From Mycobacterium sp. HUMS_12744610 (lineage in GTDB: Bacteria; Actinomycetota; Actinomycetes; Mycobacteriales; Mycobacteriaceae): a stretch of DNA of 64,000 nt. The notes under the pieces were generated by a model, which saw only the letters and a program-made list of their open reading frames with translations, was not told the DNA's origin and searched no databases. Every line of letters begins with the position of its first letter. Position 1 is the first letter of the stretch. The stretch lies in assembly GCF_041206865.1 (NCBI RefSeq), contig NZ_JBGEDP010000001.1, positions 4,464,001 to 4,528,000 on the forward strand, read 5' to 3'. The translations under genes were made by a program, and so were the position numbers. Below are positions 55,447-64,000 of this stretch, in pieces.

Positions 55447-56881
55447 GGGTCCGTCAGATTAACGGTGTAAGCGGCACTTCGGTTAGGTGGTTTCGCTTCC
55501 CGGCATGCGGTCGGCGAAAGTGATCGCGAAGGCGGTCAGTGCTGGTTTCCAGCGCATGGTCCATCGCTTCTGGCCGGTCCCGGTCGGGTCCAGTGACCGG
55601 GTGACGAAGTATAGGCATTTCAGGGCGGCTTGCTCGGTCGAAAAATTCCCACGCACCCGGATGGCACGGCGGTAACGGGCATTCAAGGATGTGATGGCGT
55701 TGGTCGAACAGGTCACTTTCCTTATCTCGGTGTCGTAGTCCAGGAACGGGATGAATTCGCTCCAGGCGTTGCGCCACAACCGAATGCCGCCGGATACCGG
55801 TGCCCCACTCGGCGTCGAAGGCGTCCAGCGCCTCGGCGGTCGCGGTGGCGTTGACCGCGGTGTAGATCGGTTTGAGGGCGCGGGCGATGGCGTCGCGGTG
55901 CTGACGCCCCGCGTAGCGGAAGGTGCCGCGGATCAGATGGATGATGCAGGTTTGTACCACGGTGTCGGGGAACACCGCGCTCACCGAGGCCGGTAGGCCT
56001 TTAAGGCCGTCGCAGACCAGGAAGAAGATGTCAGCTACGCCGCGGTTGCGCAACTCGGTCAGCACGGCCAGCCAGTACTTCGCTGATTCAGCGTCACCTT
56101 CACCGGCCCACATGCCCAGCACGTCACGGTGCCCGGCCAGATCCACCCCGATGGCCGCGTAGACCGGCCGCGGTCCGACCTGCCCGTCGCGGATCTCGAC
56201 ATGCAGGGCATCGATGAACACCGCGGCGTACACGCGCTCCAGCGGGCGGGTGTGCCAGGCCGTCATTTCCTCCACAACGCGGTCGGTGATCCGGCTGATG
56301 GTGTCCTTGGACACCGACGCACCGTAGATGTCGGCGAAACGGGCGCTGATCTCGCCGGTGGTCAACTCACGGGCATACAGCGAGAACACCACCTCATCGA
56401 CGTCGGTCAGGCGTCGCTGACGCTTTTGGACGATGTGCGGCTCGAACGTGCCCGCTCGATCGCGCGGGACGTCAATTTCAATGGACCGCACGCATCGGTC
56501 AGCACTGCCTTGACGCGGGTTCCGTTGCCGGAGTTGCCGCTTGCATACCCGGCCGGATCGTGGCGGGCATAGCCGAGATGCTCGGATAATTCCTCATCAA
56601 CGGCGGTTTCGATGACCGTCTTGATCATCGCTTTGAGTAACCCGCCCGGCCCGGTCAGCGCCACGCCGGCCTCGCGGGCCTGGCGCACCCACTCCCGGGC
56701 GACCTCGAGCTCGTCGACCTCACGGCTACCAGGGACATCGATCGCCGCCATGGCGGCGGCCTTGACTTCAGGGTTCTGTGATGGCTGCACAGCCACGACA
56801 GGCTCGGTCATTAAACGACCTTTCCAGCCCCGACACACCGGGACCGATCAGGCCGTTAACACCCTTATTGCGACAGTCCCC
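55447..56881 (-). mobile_element. IS256-family element type 2, copy 2
   Basis: The ends GGGTCCGTC...TAACGGTGTAAGCGG (left) and GGGGACTGTCGCAATAAGGG (minus strand, right) match imperfectly as inverted repeats. The right end is identical to the left end of the copy at 41569. No matching target duplication is seen. Confidence 0.8.
55483..56811 (-). pseudogene. IS256 type 2 transposase (frameshifted)
   Basis: ATG 56811 reads MTEPVVAVQPSQ. A frameshift after ACGPLK (about 56490) leads into IEIDVPRDRAGTFEP. A second near 55790 leads into WSEFIPFLDYDTEIRKVTCS and TNAITSLNARYRRA. The catalytic Glu position reads T in NAITSLN. So it is dead as written, but it may move if supplied with transposase in trans. 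Confidence 0.8.
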
Positions 56882-56913
56882 CTCAGCCGCGACGAACGCT
56901 ATAGTCGTTGGCC

Positions 56914-57129
56914 ATGAGACTAGATTCGATTCGCCGTTCGGGCGTTGTAGTGCTTGTCTTGGGCACTGCCTCGGTAGCAATGGTCGTGGACGCGCTGGGG
57001 TGGCGCCGTTATCTTGTGCTGGGCACGGCCACACTGGCACTTGCCGTCAAGGCTGCGGGGAGGCGTCGCCTCGGCGTTCGGCGCAGTCTGGGAAGAAAAG
57101 GCAAACGCAATAGTGCCTTGAGTCATTAA
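56914..57129 (+). CDS. Small hypothetical membrane protein
   Basis: ATG 56914 gives 71 residues: two hydrophobic segments (GVVVLVLGTASVAMVVDAL, YLVLGTATLALAVKAA) followed by a strongly basic tail (RRRLGVRRSLGRKGKR). No family is recognised. It stands isolated between IS elements. Confidence 0.4.
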   Translation: MRLDSIRRSGVVVLVLGTASVAMVVDALGWRRYLVLGTATLALAVKAAGRRRLGVRRSLGRKGKRNSALSH

Positions 57130-57427
57130 TTTGGTGCAGTAGTTGCCGACGATTCTGACCAACGATTTGGTCGGCGGTCGTGGTCCAGACGTATGGGGCC
57201 TTCGTTCCGGGTGCCGACTACTCCGGTGATTCCCGCTTACTGCGAGGGGTACTCCGGATTCACTTCAGTGAGCCTGCGCGCCGCACGCTCACGAAGCTCG
57301 GAGATTGCTCGGGCGTGCCACGACTCGAATCCTCCCAAGGTCAGGAGTCTCCGGAAACGCGGAACGGCTCAGGTCGAATCGCCCTGGAGATTTGGAGATT
57401 CCTGACCTTGGAAACGAGGACGCAGGG
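57130..57427. other. Gap without a recognisable gene
   Basis: About 300 bp upstream of the IS3 relic. It contains short repeated TCAGGAGTCT/TCAGGAATCT-like words on both strands near 57340-57410. Nothing coding is identified. Confidence 0.3.
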
Positions 57428-58092
57428 ATGCGCACGGAATCGTCATCAGGAAAGAAGCCGACCGGGTGCAGGTACAGCCCGGAGGAGAAGGCCGCCGCTG
57501 TGCGGGTGGTACCCGCCTTGCGCGCAGATTTGGGCACCGAGCAGGGAACGGTGTCGCGGGTGACCCGCCCCCGCTTGGCTACGGGTGGAGTCAGTACGGA
57601 GCTGGGTGGGTCAGGCCGACATCGACGACGGGTACGCACCTGGGATCTCGAGTCAGGAGTCGGCAAGGGTCAAGCAGCTCGAGCAGGAGAACCGAGAACT
57701 TAAGCGCGTCAATGGTATTCTGAAACGATCTGTCAGCTTCCTCGGCGCGGAGCTCAACCGCCAACACAAGAAATAGTCGGCTTCATCGACTTGCACCGCG
57801 AGGACTTCGGGGTCGAGCCCATCATCGCCGTCCTACGCACCGCAGGGGTGACGGTGGCCCCGAGCACTTACTACGACAGCAAACCCGGCTCCCCTCAGCA
57901 CGGGCCCGTCGCGACGTCGAGCTGGCCCCAGCACTGGTCGCGCTCGGGACGACAACTATCGGGTCTACGGGACGCGCAAGCTATGGAAGACCGCCGTGGC
58001 GGGCGCGACGTCGGCCGTGATCAGGTCGGGCGCCTGATGCGCGCGGCCGGCATTACACGGGGTGCGTCGCGGCAAACCGGTCCGCACCGATA
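57428..58092 (+). pseudogene. IS3 transposase relic (orfA and start of orfB)
   Basis: It reads YSPEEKAAAVRVV, then with frameshifts RLGYG..ESVRSWVGQADID and VKQLEQENRELKRVNGILKR, then orfB VGFIDLHREDFGVEPIIAVL and VAPSTYYDSKPGS. Only the first 100 residues of orfB survive, in shifting frames. Confidence 0.65.
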
Positions 58093-58339
58093 AGTTCCAC
58101 CGTTGTTCTAAGTCACCCCGGCGTGTCCGGACACTTCACTTCGTAGTGAAAGGCAAAGGTGAAGTGAGATGGACTTCGTCGGTTGGACAGGTCGCGGCGG
58201 TTCGTAAGTGGAGAGCTGCTGCTGTTGTTATGCCGCTTGCGGTAGCGGCTCGGTGTGATGACCGCGCTCGCTGAACTTCCCCACTGACGCTGGCGGATTC
58301 CAGTCAACGTCGCAACACCGAAGCTATTCGGAGGTTGCC

Positions 58340-58650
58340 ATGGAGTCGGAGCGGAAGACCCGAGGACGGGGACGCCCAAGGGGCGGAACGTTGGTCGAGG
58401 AGCAGGAGTGGTCCGGCCGGCTGATCGCCCGAGGCGTCAGCAACTCTCAGGCGTGTCGGATGGTGGGGATCGACCGGAGGACGGGGACACGCTGGCGCTA
58501 TGGGCGCGTGGTGGTCAACAAGGTCGGTGATTTGGTGCGCTATCCAGCCGTGAGTGACGCGCGACCCCAACTGCGGCATCCCCGGTACTTGTCGTTTGAC
58601 GAGCGGACGATGATCGCTGATGTGCATCGTGAGGGTGTCGGTGTCCGCGG
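58340..58650 (+). pseudogene. IS30-family transposase, N-terminal part
   Basis: ATG 58340 after GGAGG reads GRPRGGTLVEEQEWSGRLIA, GVSNSQACRMVGIDRRTGTR and YLSFDERTMIADVHREGVGV. This is the HTH region of an IS30 transposase, cut at 58651 by the IS21 end. The 240 bp before it contains a perfect hairpin TTCACT-TCGT-AGTGAA (58135-58150) and no gene. Confidence 0.7.
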
Positions 58651-58812
58651 TGTCGACCGCCACGGTGATGGGACCACCTTGACTAGGGTTTAGCCAGCTT
58701 CATTGGACCACCCGTTTGCCAGTTATGGGACCACTGGCGTGTCGCGCTCGGTGGCCGCTCGCTTACTGGGTCGGATCACTTCATGTCGATCGACGTGAAG
58801 GAGTTCCGCTGA

Positions 58813-59171
58813 ATGTATCGGGAGGTTTCGGTGATCGAGGTACGTGAGCTGTTGCGGGTGTGGATGGCAGGGGCCGGCTTGCGCCGGGTGGGCGTGCTGG
58901 CCGGGGTGGATCGCAAGACCGCACGCGACTATACGAACGCGGCGGAGTTGGCGGGGCTGGACCGGGGCGGTGATCTGGATCAGCTCACCGATGAGCTGAT
59001 CGGCGCGGTGATCGAGGCGGTGCGCCCGGGCCGACCGGATGGCCACGGTGTGACGTGGGAGTTGTTGCGCGCCAACCACAATCAGATCGTTGAATGGGTC
59101 GACAAGGATCTAACGGTGGTCAAGATCGGCGATTTGTTGGCGCGCCGCGGCATCATGGTGCCGCAACGGAC
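58813..59171 (+). pseudogene. istA: IS21 istA, 5' part (copy 2)
   Basis: It reads MYREVSVIEVRELLRVWMAG as in copy 1, through GIMVPQRT, where IS3-H is inserted with a GAC duplication. Confidence 0.9.
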
Positions 59172-59217
59172 TGGATATCCCCCCAAAGCGTGGAGGCATG
59201 CACTATGAGGAGTAGTC

Positions 59218-59508
59218 ATGTCAGAAACACGCAGGAAGTTCGACCAGGAGTTCCGGGAGGGGGCGGTGCGGATTGTCCGGGATACCGGTAAGCCGATCGC
59301 CCAGGTGGCCCGAGACCTCGGGATCCACCCGGGTACCCTGGGTAATTGGGTGGCCCAAGATCGTGCAGAACATGAAGGCACGCAAGGGCTTTCGACTGGT
59401 GACATTGCCGAGTTGAAGCGACTACGCACCGAAGTCGCTGAGCTGCGGATGGAGCGTGATGTGCTCAAGCGATCAGTGGTCCTGTGGGTGAAGGAGGCGA
59501 CGAGGTGA
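59218..59508 (+). CDS. IS3-H transposase OrfA
   Basis: This 96-residue HTH protein ([20 protein letters not shown]) is closely related to IS3-E OrfA. It overlaps orfB by 25 bp. Confidence 0.9.
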   Translation: MSETRRKFDQEFREGAVRIVRDTGKPIAQVARDLGIHPGTLGNWVAQDRAEHEGTQGLSTGDIAELKRLRTEVAELRMERDVLKRSVVLWVKEATR

Positions 59509-60398
59509 GCGTGGCACGCTTCATCGCCGACCAGAGGACCATGCACGGCGTGCCACACACCGTGGCCTGCGCGATTCTTGGCCTCAGCCTCTCCTGGTTG
59601 TACAAATGGCTGCATCGCGAGCCAACCGGCCGGGAGCGCCGCCGCGCCGAGCTGGACACGCGGGTGGCGGAGCTGTTCGTGGCCTCCAAGCGCACCTACG
59701 GTTCGCCGCGCATCCACGCCGACCTGCTCGAGGAGGGCTGGAAGGTCAGTGTTAACACCGTTGCTGAGTCTATGCGCCGGCAGGGTCTGCAAGGTCGTAA
59801 ACCGAAGCGGCCCAAGGGATTGACTCGCCAGGACAAGAGGGCGGCGAAGTTTCCCGACCTGCTCAAACGGGACTTCAGTGCGGCGACGCTGAACCTCAAG
59901 TGGTGTGGCGATATCACTGAGATCCCCACCGACGAGGGCAAGCTCTTCTTGGCTTCCGTGCTCGATCTGTGTGGACGTCGGTTGCTGGCGTGTCCGATGT
60001 CGGATCACCCCGACGCCGAGCTTGCCGGTGACGCGATGAAGATGGCCGCTGCGGTGCGCGGCGGCCGCACCGTGATCGATGGCGTAATTTTCCACACTGA
60101 CCGCGGATCTACTTATACTGCAAGTGCTTTCACGAAGTTGTGCCGCAAGCTTGGGGTGCGGCAGTCGATGGGACGTGTGGGGTCGTGCTTCGACAACGCC
60201 GCGGCCGAGGCGTTCTTCTCGACCCTGGAACATGAGGTGCTGTCTCGGCAGCACTTTGCCACGAAAGCACAGGCCCGTGAAGTCATCACCGCCTGGTGTC
60301 ACGATTTCTACAACGTCCAGCGTCGACACAGCTCGGCCGGGTTGTTGCCGCCCGTCGAGTACGAGAAAATCGCCGCAAACCAGACGGAGGCGGCTTAA
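59484..60398 (+). CDS. IS3-H transposase OrfB
   Basis: This 304-residue integrase carries Asp in [14 protein letters not shown], Asp in [12 protein letters not shown] and Glu in [15 protein letters not shown]. It is a paralogue of IS3-E OrfB. It is intact and the element has a clean duplication, so it may be active. Confidence 0.9.
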   Translation: MGEGGDEVSVARFIADQRTMHGVPHTVACAILGLSLSWLYKWLHREPTGRERRRAELDTRVAELFVASKRTYGSPRIHADLLEEGWKVSVNTVAESMRRQGLQGRKPKRPKGLTRQDKRAAKFPDLLKRDFSAATLNLKWCGDITEIPTDEGKLFLASVLDLCGRRLLACPMSDHPDAELAGDAMKMAAAVRGGRTVIDGVIFHTDRGSTYTASAFTKLCRKLGVRQSMGRVGSCFDNAAAEAFFSTLEHEVLSRQHFATKAQAREVITAWCHDFYNVQRRHSSAGLLPPVEYEKIAANQTEAA

Positions 60399-60433
60399 AG
60401 GAAGCCTTCCACGTTTCGGGGGGAAACCCAGAC

Positions 60434-61705
60434 CCTGCATCGGTACTGCACGCAGTGCACCGCCTACCGGGGCCGCGGCAGCGCTGGCACGGTGCCGGTC
60501 ACCGACGGCGAACCCGGCGTGGAATGCCAGATCGATTTCGGGAAGATGGGCAAGATCTTCGATCCCGAATCGGGGCGCAACCGGGTCGTGCACGCGTTGA
60601 TCTTCACCGCCGTCTACTCGCGGCACATGTTCGTGTGGCTGACGTTCAACCAGACCCTGGAGGCGATCATCGCCGGCTGCGAGGCGGCCTGGCGATTCTT
60701 CGGCGGTGTGTTCAAGGTGTTGATCCCCGACAACATGACACCGATTGTGCCCAAGGCCGATTCGACCGATCCGCAGTTCAGCGTGGGATGGACGGAGTAC
60801 TCTCAAGCTCGCGGATTTTTCACCGACCCGGCCCGGGTGTCCCACCCGTGCGACAAACCGCGGGTCGAACGCATGGTCCAGTACGTGCGGGGCAACTTCT
60901 TCGCCGGCGAGGACTTCACCGACCTGGCCGACGCCCAAGCCCGCGCGCAGGCGTGGTGTGCAGACAAGGCCGGGCAGCGTATCCACGGCACCACCTGCGC
61001 CCAACCGGCGGTGGTGTTCGCCGAGGGTGAGGCCGCACTGTTGCTACCGGCACCGACCGAGCTCTACCAGGTGCCGATCTACGCTGATGCCAAGGTGCAC
61101 CGCGACTACCACATTCAGGTAGCCCGAGCCTTGTATTCCATCCCCGAACACCTTCGCGGGCAGACTGTTTCGGTGCGTGCCGATGGCGAGTTGGTCAAGG
61201 CGTTTTTCCGCGGCAAGCTGGTCAAGACCCACCCCCGCCAGCCTGCCGGCGGGCGCTCCACCGACCCGCTGATCTGCCCGCCGACAAGACCGGCTACGCC
61301 ATGCGGGATCTGACCCGGCTGATCACCACCGCCACCGGCCATGGACCCGATATCGGCATCTACGCCGAACGCCTGCTCGACCACCAGCTGCCGTGGACCC
61401 GGATGCGGCAGGTATACCGGCTGTTGGGGCTGGTCAAACGCTACGGCGCGACCCCGGTGAACACCGCCTGCGAACGCGCCCTGGAGCTCGACGTGGTCTC
61501 GGTGTCCAAGATCGCCGCCATGCTGCACAAGGCCACCGAGAACGCCCCCGCCGAGGCGCCGCGGGCGGCCACCGGCCTGGCCCCAGCCCGGTTTGCCCGA
61601 GACCCGGGTGAATACCGCCCCCAAGGCAGGCACCGACCCGACTGGATGACCGTCATCGACGGCGGCAGCACTGGTGAGGGCCTCAACCAGCCGCAGGGGC
61701 GGTGA
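60434..61705 (+). pseudogene. istA: IS21 istA, 3' part (copy 2, frameshifted)
   Basis: It continues LHRYCTQCTAYRGRG, CQIDFGKMGKIFD, VLIPDNMTPIV and CDKPRVERMVQYVRG. A one-base deletion near 61269 (CCCGCTGATC against CCCGGCCGATC in copy 1) shifts the frame before PADKTGYAMRDLTRL. The rest is in the next frame to 61705. Confidence 0.85.
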
Positions 61706-62362
61706 ACATCATGGCGACCAAACCCACTGTCACCGACCCGATCTCGACTGACCTCAAGAATGTGATGCGTCAACTCAAACTCGGCCGTATGCTCGACACC
61801 CTGCCCGAGCGGCTCACCTTGGCCCGCCAGCAGCACCTGTCACATGCGGCGTTTCTGGAGCTGGTCCTCGCCGATGAAGCCACCCGGCGAGACACCAGCT
61901 CAGCGGCCCGTCGTGCCCGCGACGCCGGCCTGGACACGGCGATGCGCCTGGACTCCTGGGACGACACCGCCGCGGTCCGCTACGACCGCACCCTGTGGAC
62001 CGACCTGACCAGCCTGCGGTTTATCGACGGCCCGTACGGCGCCCTGCTCCTGGGGCCCGTTGGCGTAGGCAAGACGCATCTGGCAACGACGCTGGGTCAC
62101 ATCGCCGTGCGCCGCCGCACCCCCACCCTGATGCTGCGTGCCGATGCAATGTTCAAGCGGCTCAAAGCCTCCCGACTCGACAACAGCACCGAAGCGGAGA
62201 TGCGCCGCCTGGCCCAAATTCGGCTGCTGATCATCGATGACTTCGCGCTGCAGCCGATGGACGCCACCGCGACCGCCGACTTTTACGAGCTTGTCGTGGC
62301 CCGCCACCAGCGAGCCTCAACCGTGCTGACCTCCAACCGCAGCCCCGATGAATGGCTGGCTG
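61702..62362 (+). pseudogene. istB: IS21 istB (copy 2, 3' truncated)
   Basis: Walker A GPVGVGKTHLA and Walker B LLIIDDFAL are present. It ends TSNRSPDEWLAV at the IS3-E border, missing about 40 residues. The codons SPD-EWLAV are the uninterrupted version of the transposon target in copy 1. Confidence 0.85.
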
Positions 62363-63275
62363 TGCTTCCCCCGAAATCGTGGAGGGTTTCCTATGCCGCT
62401 TCCGGCTTGGTCTTGGATTCCCTGATCTCGTAGTTGACGGGTGAGAGCCCGTCGGCGGCGCTGTGCCGGCGTTGGTGGTTGTAGAAGGTGTAGCACCAGT
62501 CGATGACCACGGCCTGCGCTTGGATAGTATCACGGAAACGATTGCGGGACAACACTTCCCATTCGAGTGAGGAGAAGAATGCCTCTGCGGCAGCATTGTC
62601 GAAACACGATCCGACCCGGCCCATCGACTGCCGAATCCCCAACTTCCGGCACAGTGCGGTGAACGCGCCCGCGGTATAGGTGCTGCCGCGATCGGTGTGG
62701 AATATGACCCGCTCGGACTCCTCGTCGCGCCAGATCACTCGGCGGCCACCGCGGGCGGCCACGGCCATTTTGATGGCCGCGCACGCCAGCTCGGCATCTG
62801 GGTGTAAGCCCATGGCCGCGCCCAGCAGCCGGCGGCTATACAGATCGATCACGGTCGCCAAATACAGCTTCTGCCCGGACTCGGTCGGAATCTCGGTCAT
62901 GTCACCGACCCATTTGCAGTTCGGCGCGGCCGCGGTGAAGTCTCGTTTGACCAGGTCGGGGAACTTCGGTGCCGTCTTGTCCTGTTTGGTAAGCCCATTG
63001 CGGCGCTTGATGCGGCGCGCCACCAAACCCTGGCGGCGCATCGAGTCGGCCACCGTTTTCTCCGACACCTGCCAACCAAGATCACGCAGGTCATCGACCA
63101 GCCGTGGTGAACCATGTAGTCCCTTGGCCGCCTTGAACGCCGCAGCGACCGCGGCATCGAGTGCAACGCGGCGCCGATCGGTGTCGGTGTGCAACCCATC
63201 AGGATCGTCGGCACGGTTGATCCACTTGTAGAACCACGCCATGCTGACCCCCAACAGAAAGCACGTAACCGTATG
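62363..63275 (-). mobile_element. IS3-family element E, copy 2 (truncated)
   Basis: Sequence matches 33379-34292 closely, starting TGCTTCCCCCGAAATCG. It stops within orfB at about 63275, where the ERCC4 relic begins. Confidence 0.85.
62391..63275 (-). pseudogene. IS3-E transposase OrfB (N-terminus missing)
   Basis: It has the same residues as the copy at 33407 from HTVTCFLLGVSMAWFYKWIN to the end. The catalytic DDE triad is present, but the start and orfA are lost. Confidence 0.85.
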
Positions 63276-64000
63276 AAGGACCCCGGGTTTGATGCACACC
63301 TCGTTTTGTGTGACCGGTGTTGTCCGATCCGATGAGGAGCGTAGTACCCGGACGCCCAGTTGTGCGCGGTCAGTTCGTGTCGTTGGCGTCGTGCCATGCC
63401 TGCCAGATGTCGGGGCGGAGCCGACCGCGGTCGGGTACCTGCAGGCCGACGGCGCGGGCCCAGGCGCGCACCTCGGCGGTGCTCGGCTCGGGCGCTGGGG
63501 CTGCTTGATCGAGTTCGGTGACGATCGATCTTGGTTGGCGAGATACGTTGCAGCGCAGCGTGGTCAGTGATCGCCCAGGCGTGGGCGGCGTGGGGTACGC
63601 ACGTTCGGACGCGCCTGCTTGCGGGTGCGCGGCGATTGCCAGAACACCGCGTCGCGGCCCCCCGCGGTGGTGAACCACCGTCGATTGGGGTCCCGGCTTT
63701 CACGAACAACCAGCTGCGAGCGGTTTTCCCTGGACCGCTGCACAATCACATCGATGGCCGCACCGCGGCGCTGGCACGAGCGCAACGGCAGGCGTTCGAC
63801 GATCACCGCATCTGTGGGCCACTCGTTGAGGCTGACTGGGTAGCAGTACAGCGCCTTGACCCGCGGCCACGTCCCCGAGGTCCGAAACAGCAGGTCACCG
63901 CCGGGTTGGGGAACCCGCAGCAGATACAGCAGCCGGGAATCCTCATCCGGGTTCGAGCGCGATCACCAACTCCGCCACAGTCCCCGAGTCTGCCGGTGCG
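63276..64000 (-). pseudogene. ERCC4 nuclease / Lsr2-like remnant, second copy
   Basis: This repeats 45965-46689 essentially base for base, starting AAGGACCCCGGGTTTGATGC, and runs off the window. It has the same deletion between the ERCC4 N-terminal part and the Lsr2-like tail, so the copy was made after the deletion. Confidence 0.55.

Larger units (their letters stand above)
59172..60430 (+). mobile_element. IS3-family element H
   Basis: 1259 bp, ends TGGATATCCCCCCAAAGCGT and (minus strand) TGGGTTTCCCCCCGAAACGT. It is flanked by GAC (59169-59171 and 60431-60433). The empty site is visible in istA copy 1 (QRT-LHRYC). Confidence 0.95.
58651..62362 (+). mobile_element. IS21-family element, copy 2 (interrupted, 3' truncated)
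   Basis: The left end TGTCGACCGCCACGGTGATG matches the right end of copy 1. It is interrupted by IS3-H at 59172-60430 and cut in istB at 62362 by IS3-E copy 2, so its other end is missing. It keeps istB bases across the site where copy 1 carries the 10.4-kb transposon. Confidence 0.85.

Noticed and set aside
1..64000. CRISPR array, rRNA operon or complete tRNA
   Set aside because: No regularly spaced short repeats, no rRNA sequence and no full tRNA cloverleaf were seen on reading. Only the tRNA-Ala 3' fragment was found.

Overview
The window is high-GC actinobacterial DNA, almost certainly from a non-tuberculous Mycobacterium. The evidence is an FdxA-type ferredoxin, an LGFP-repeat peptidoglycan amidase, a DUF488 protein, mmpS/mmpL relics, an EthA-like Baeyer-Villiger monooxygenase and actinobacterial insertion sequences. 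The first 4.6 kb looks like ordinary chromosome. From about 4.6 kb on it is a mobile-element-rich accessory region in which most host genes are broken.

Layout. 1-4.6 kb: a membrane protein, a ferredoxin fused in frame to a helix-turn-helix regulator with a palindromic operator, a multicopper-oxidase relic, a DUF488 gene, an exported amidase and a MazEF-type toxin-antitoxin pair. At 4.62 kb lies a 3'-terminal tRNA-Ala fragment that may be an attachment-site scar. 4.9-19.6 kb: an AbiE toxin-antitoxin pair whose toxin gene abiEii is split by a nest of elements that can be unpicked almost to the base. An IS21-family element (6000-19065, 5-bp duplication GCGTG) sits in abiEii. A tyrosine-recombinase transposon (6224-16627) sits in the istB of that IS21. 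An IS256-family element (14346-15763, 8-bp duplication) sits in a gene of that transposon. 20.2-23.15 kb: a second, smaller copy of the recombinase cassette. 23.2-31.9 kb: degraded mmpS/mmpL genes and a hydrolase/monooxygenase relic, cut by IS3 and IS1380 elements. 32-46 kb: IS3, IS21, IS110, IS256 and IS1634 elements stacked in one another, with an SRPBCC gene and a metal-dependent-hydrolase gene surviving near 40-41.5 kb. 46-49.6 kb: an ERCC4-nuclease relic and more IS. 49.6-52.1 kb: an intact-looking two-gene operon (metal-dependent hydrolase then EthA-like monooxygenase). 52.2-64 kb: further nested IS elements, including a second IS21 copy that preserves empty target sites for two of the insertions.

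The most interesting system is the recombinase cassette. Two catalytically complete tyrosine recombinases are followed, with overlapping or nearly touching genes, by a small Cro/C1-type helix-turn-helix protein and a large protein with arrays of CxxC zinc ribbons fused to a recombinase-like C-terminus that lacks most catalytic residues. The set recurs: recombinase, HTH and zinc-ribbon protein at 7.5-11.4 kb; HTH plus zinc-ribbon protein at 13.2-16.6 kb; recombinase, HTH and zinc-ribbon protein at 20.2-23.15 kb. The larger copy has defined ends carrying an 11-bp inverted motif, inserted without target duplication, and carries a flavin monooxygenase as apparent cargo. I do not recognise this architecture as a named element family. 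It resembles Tn554-type and recombinase-in-trio elements in logic only.
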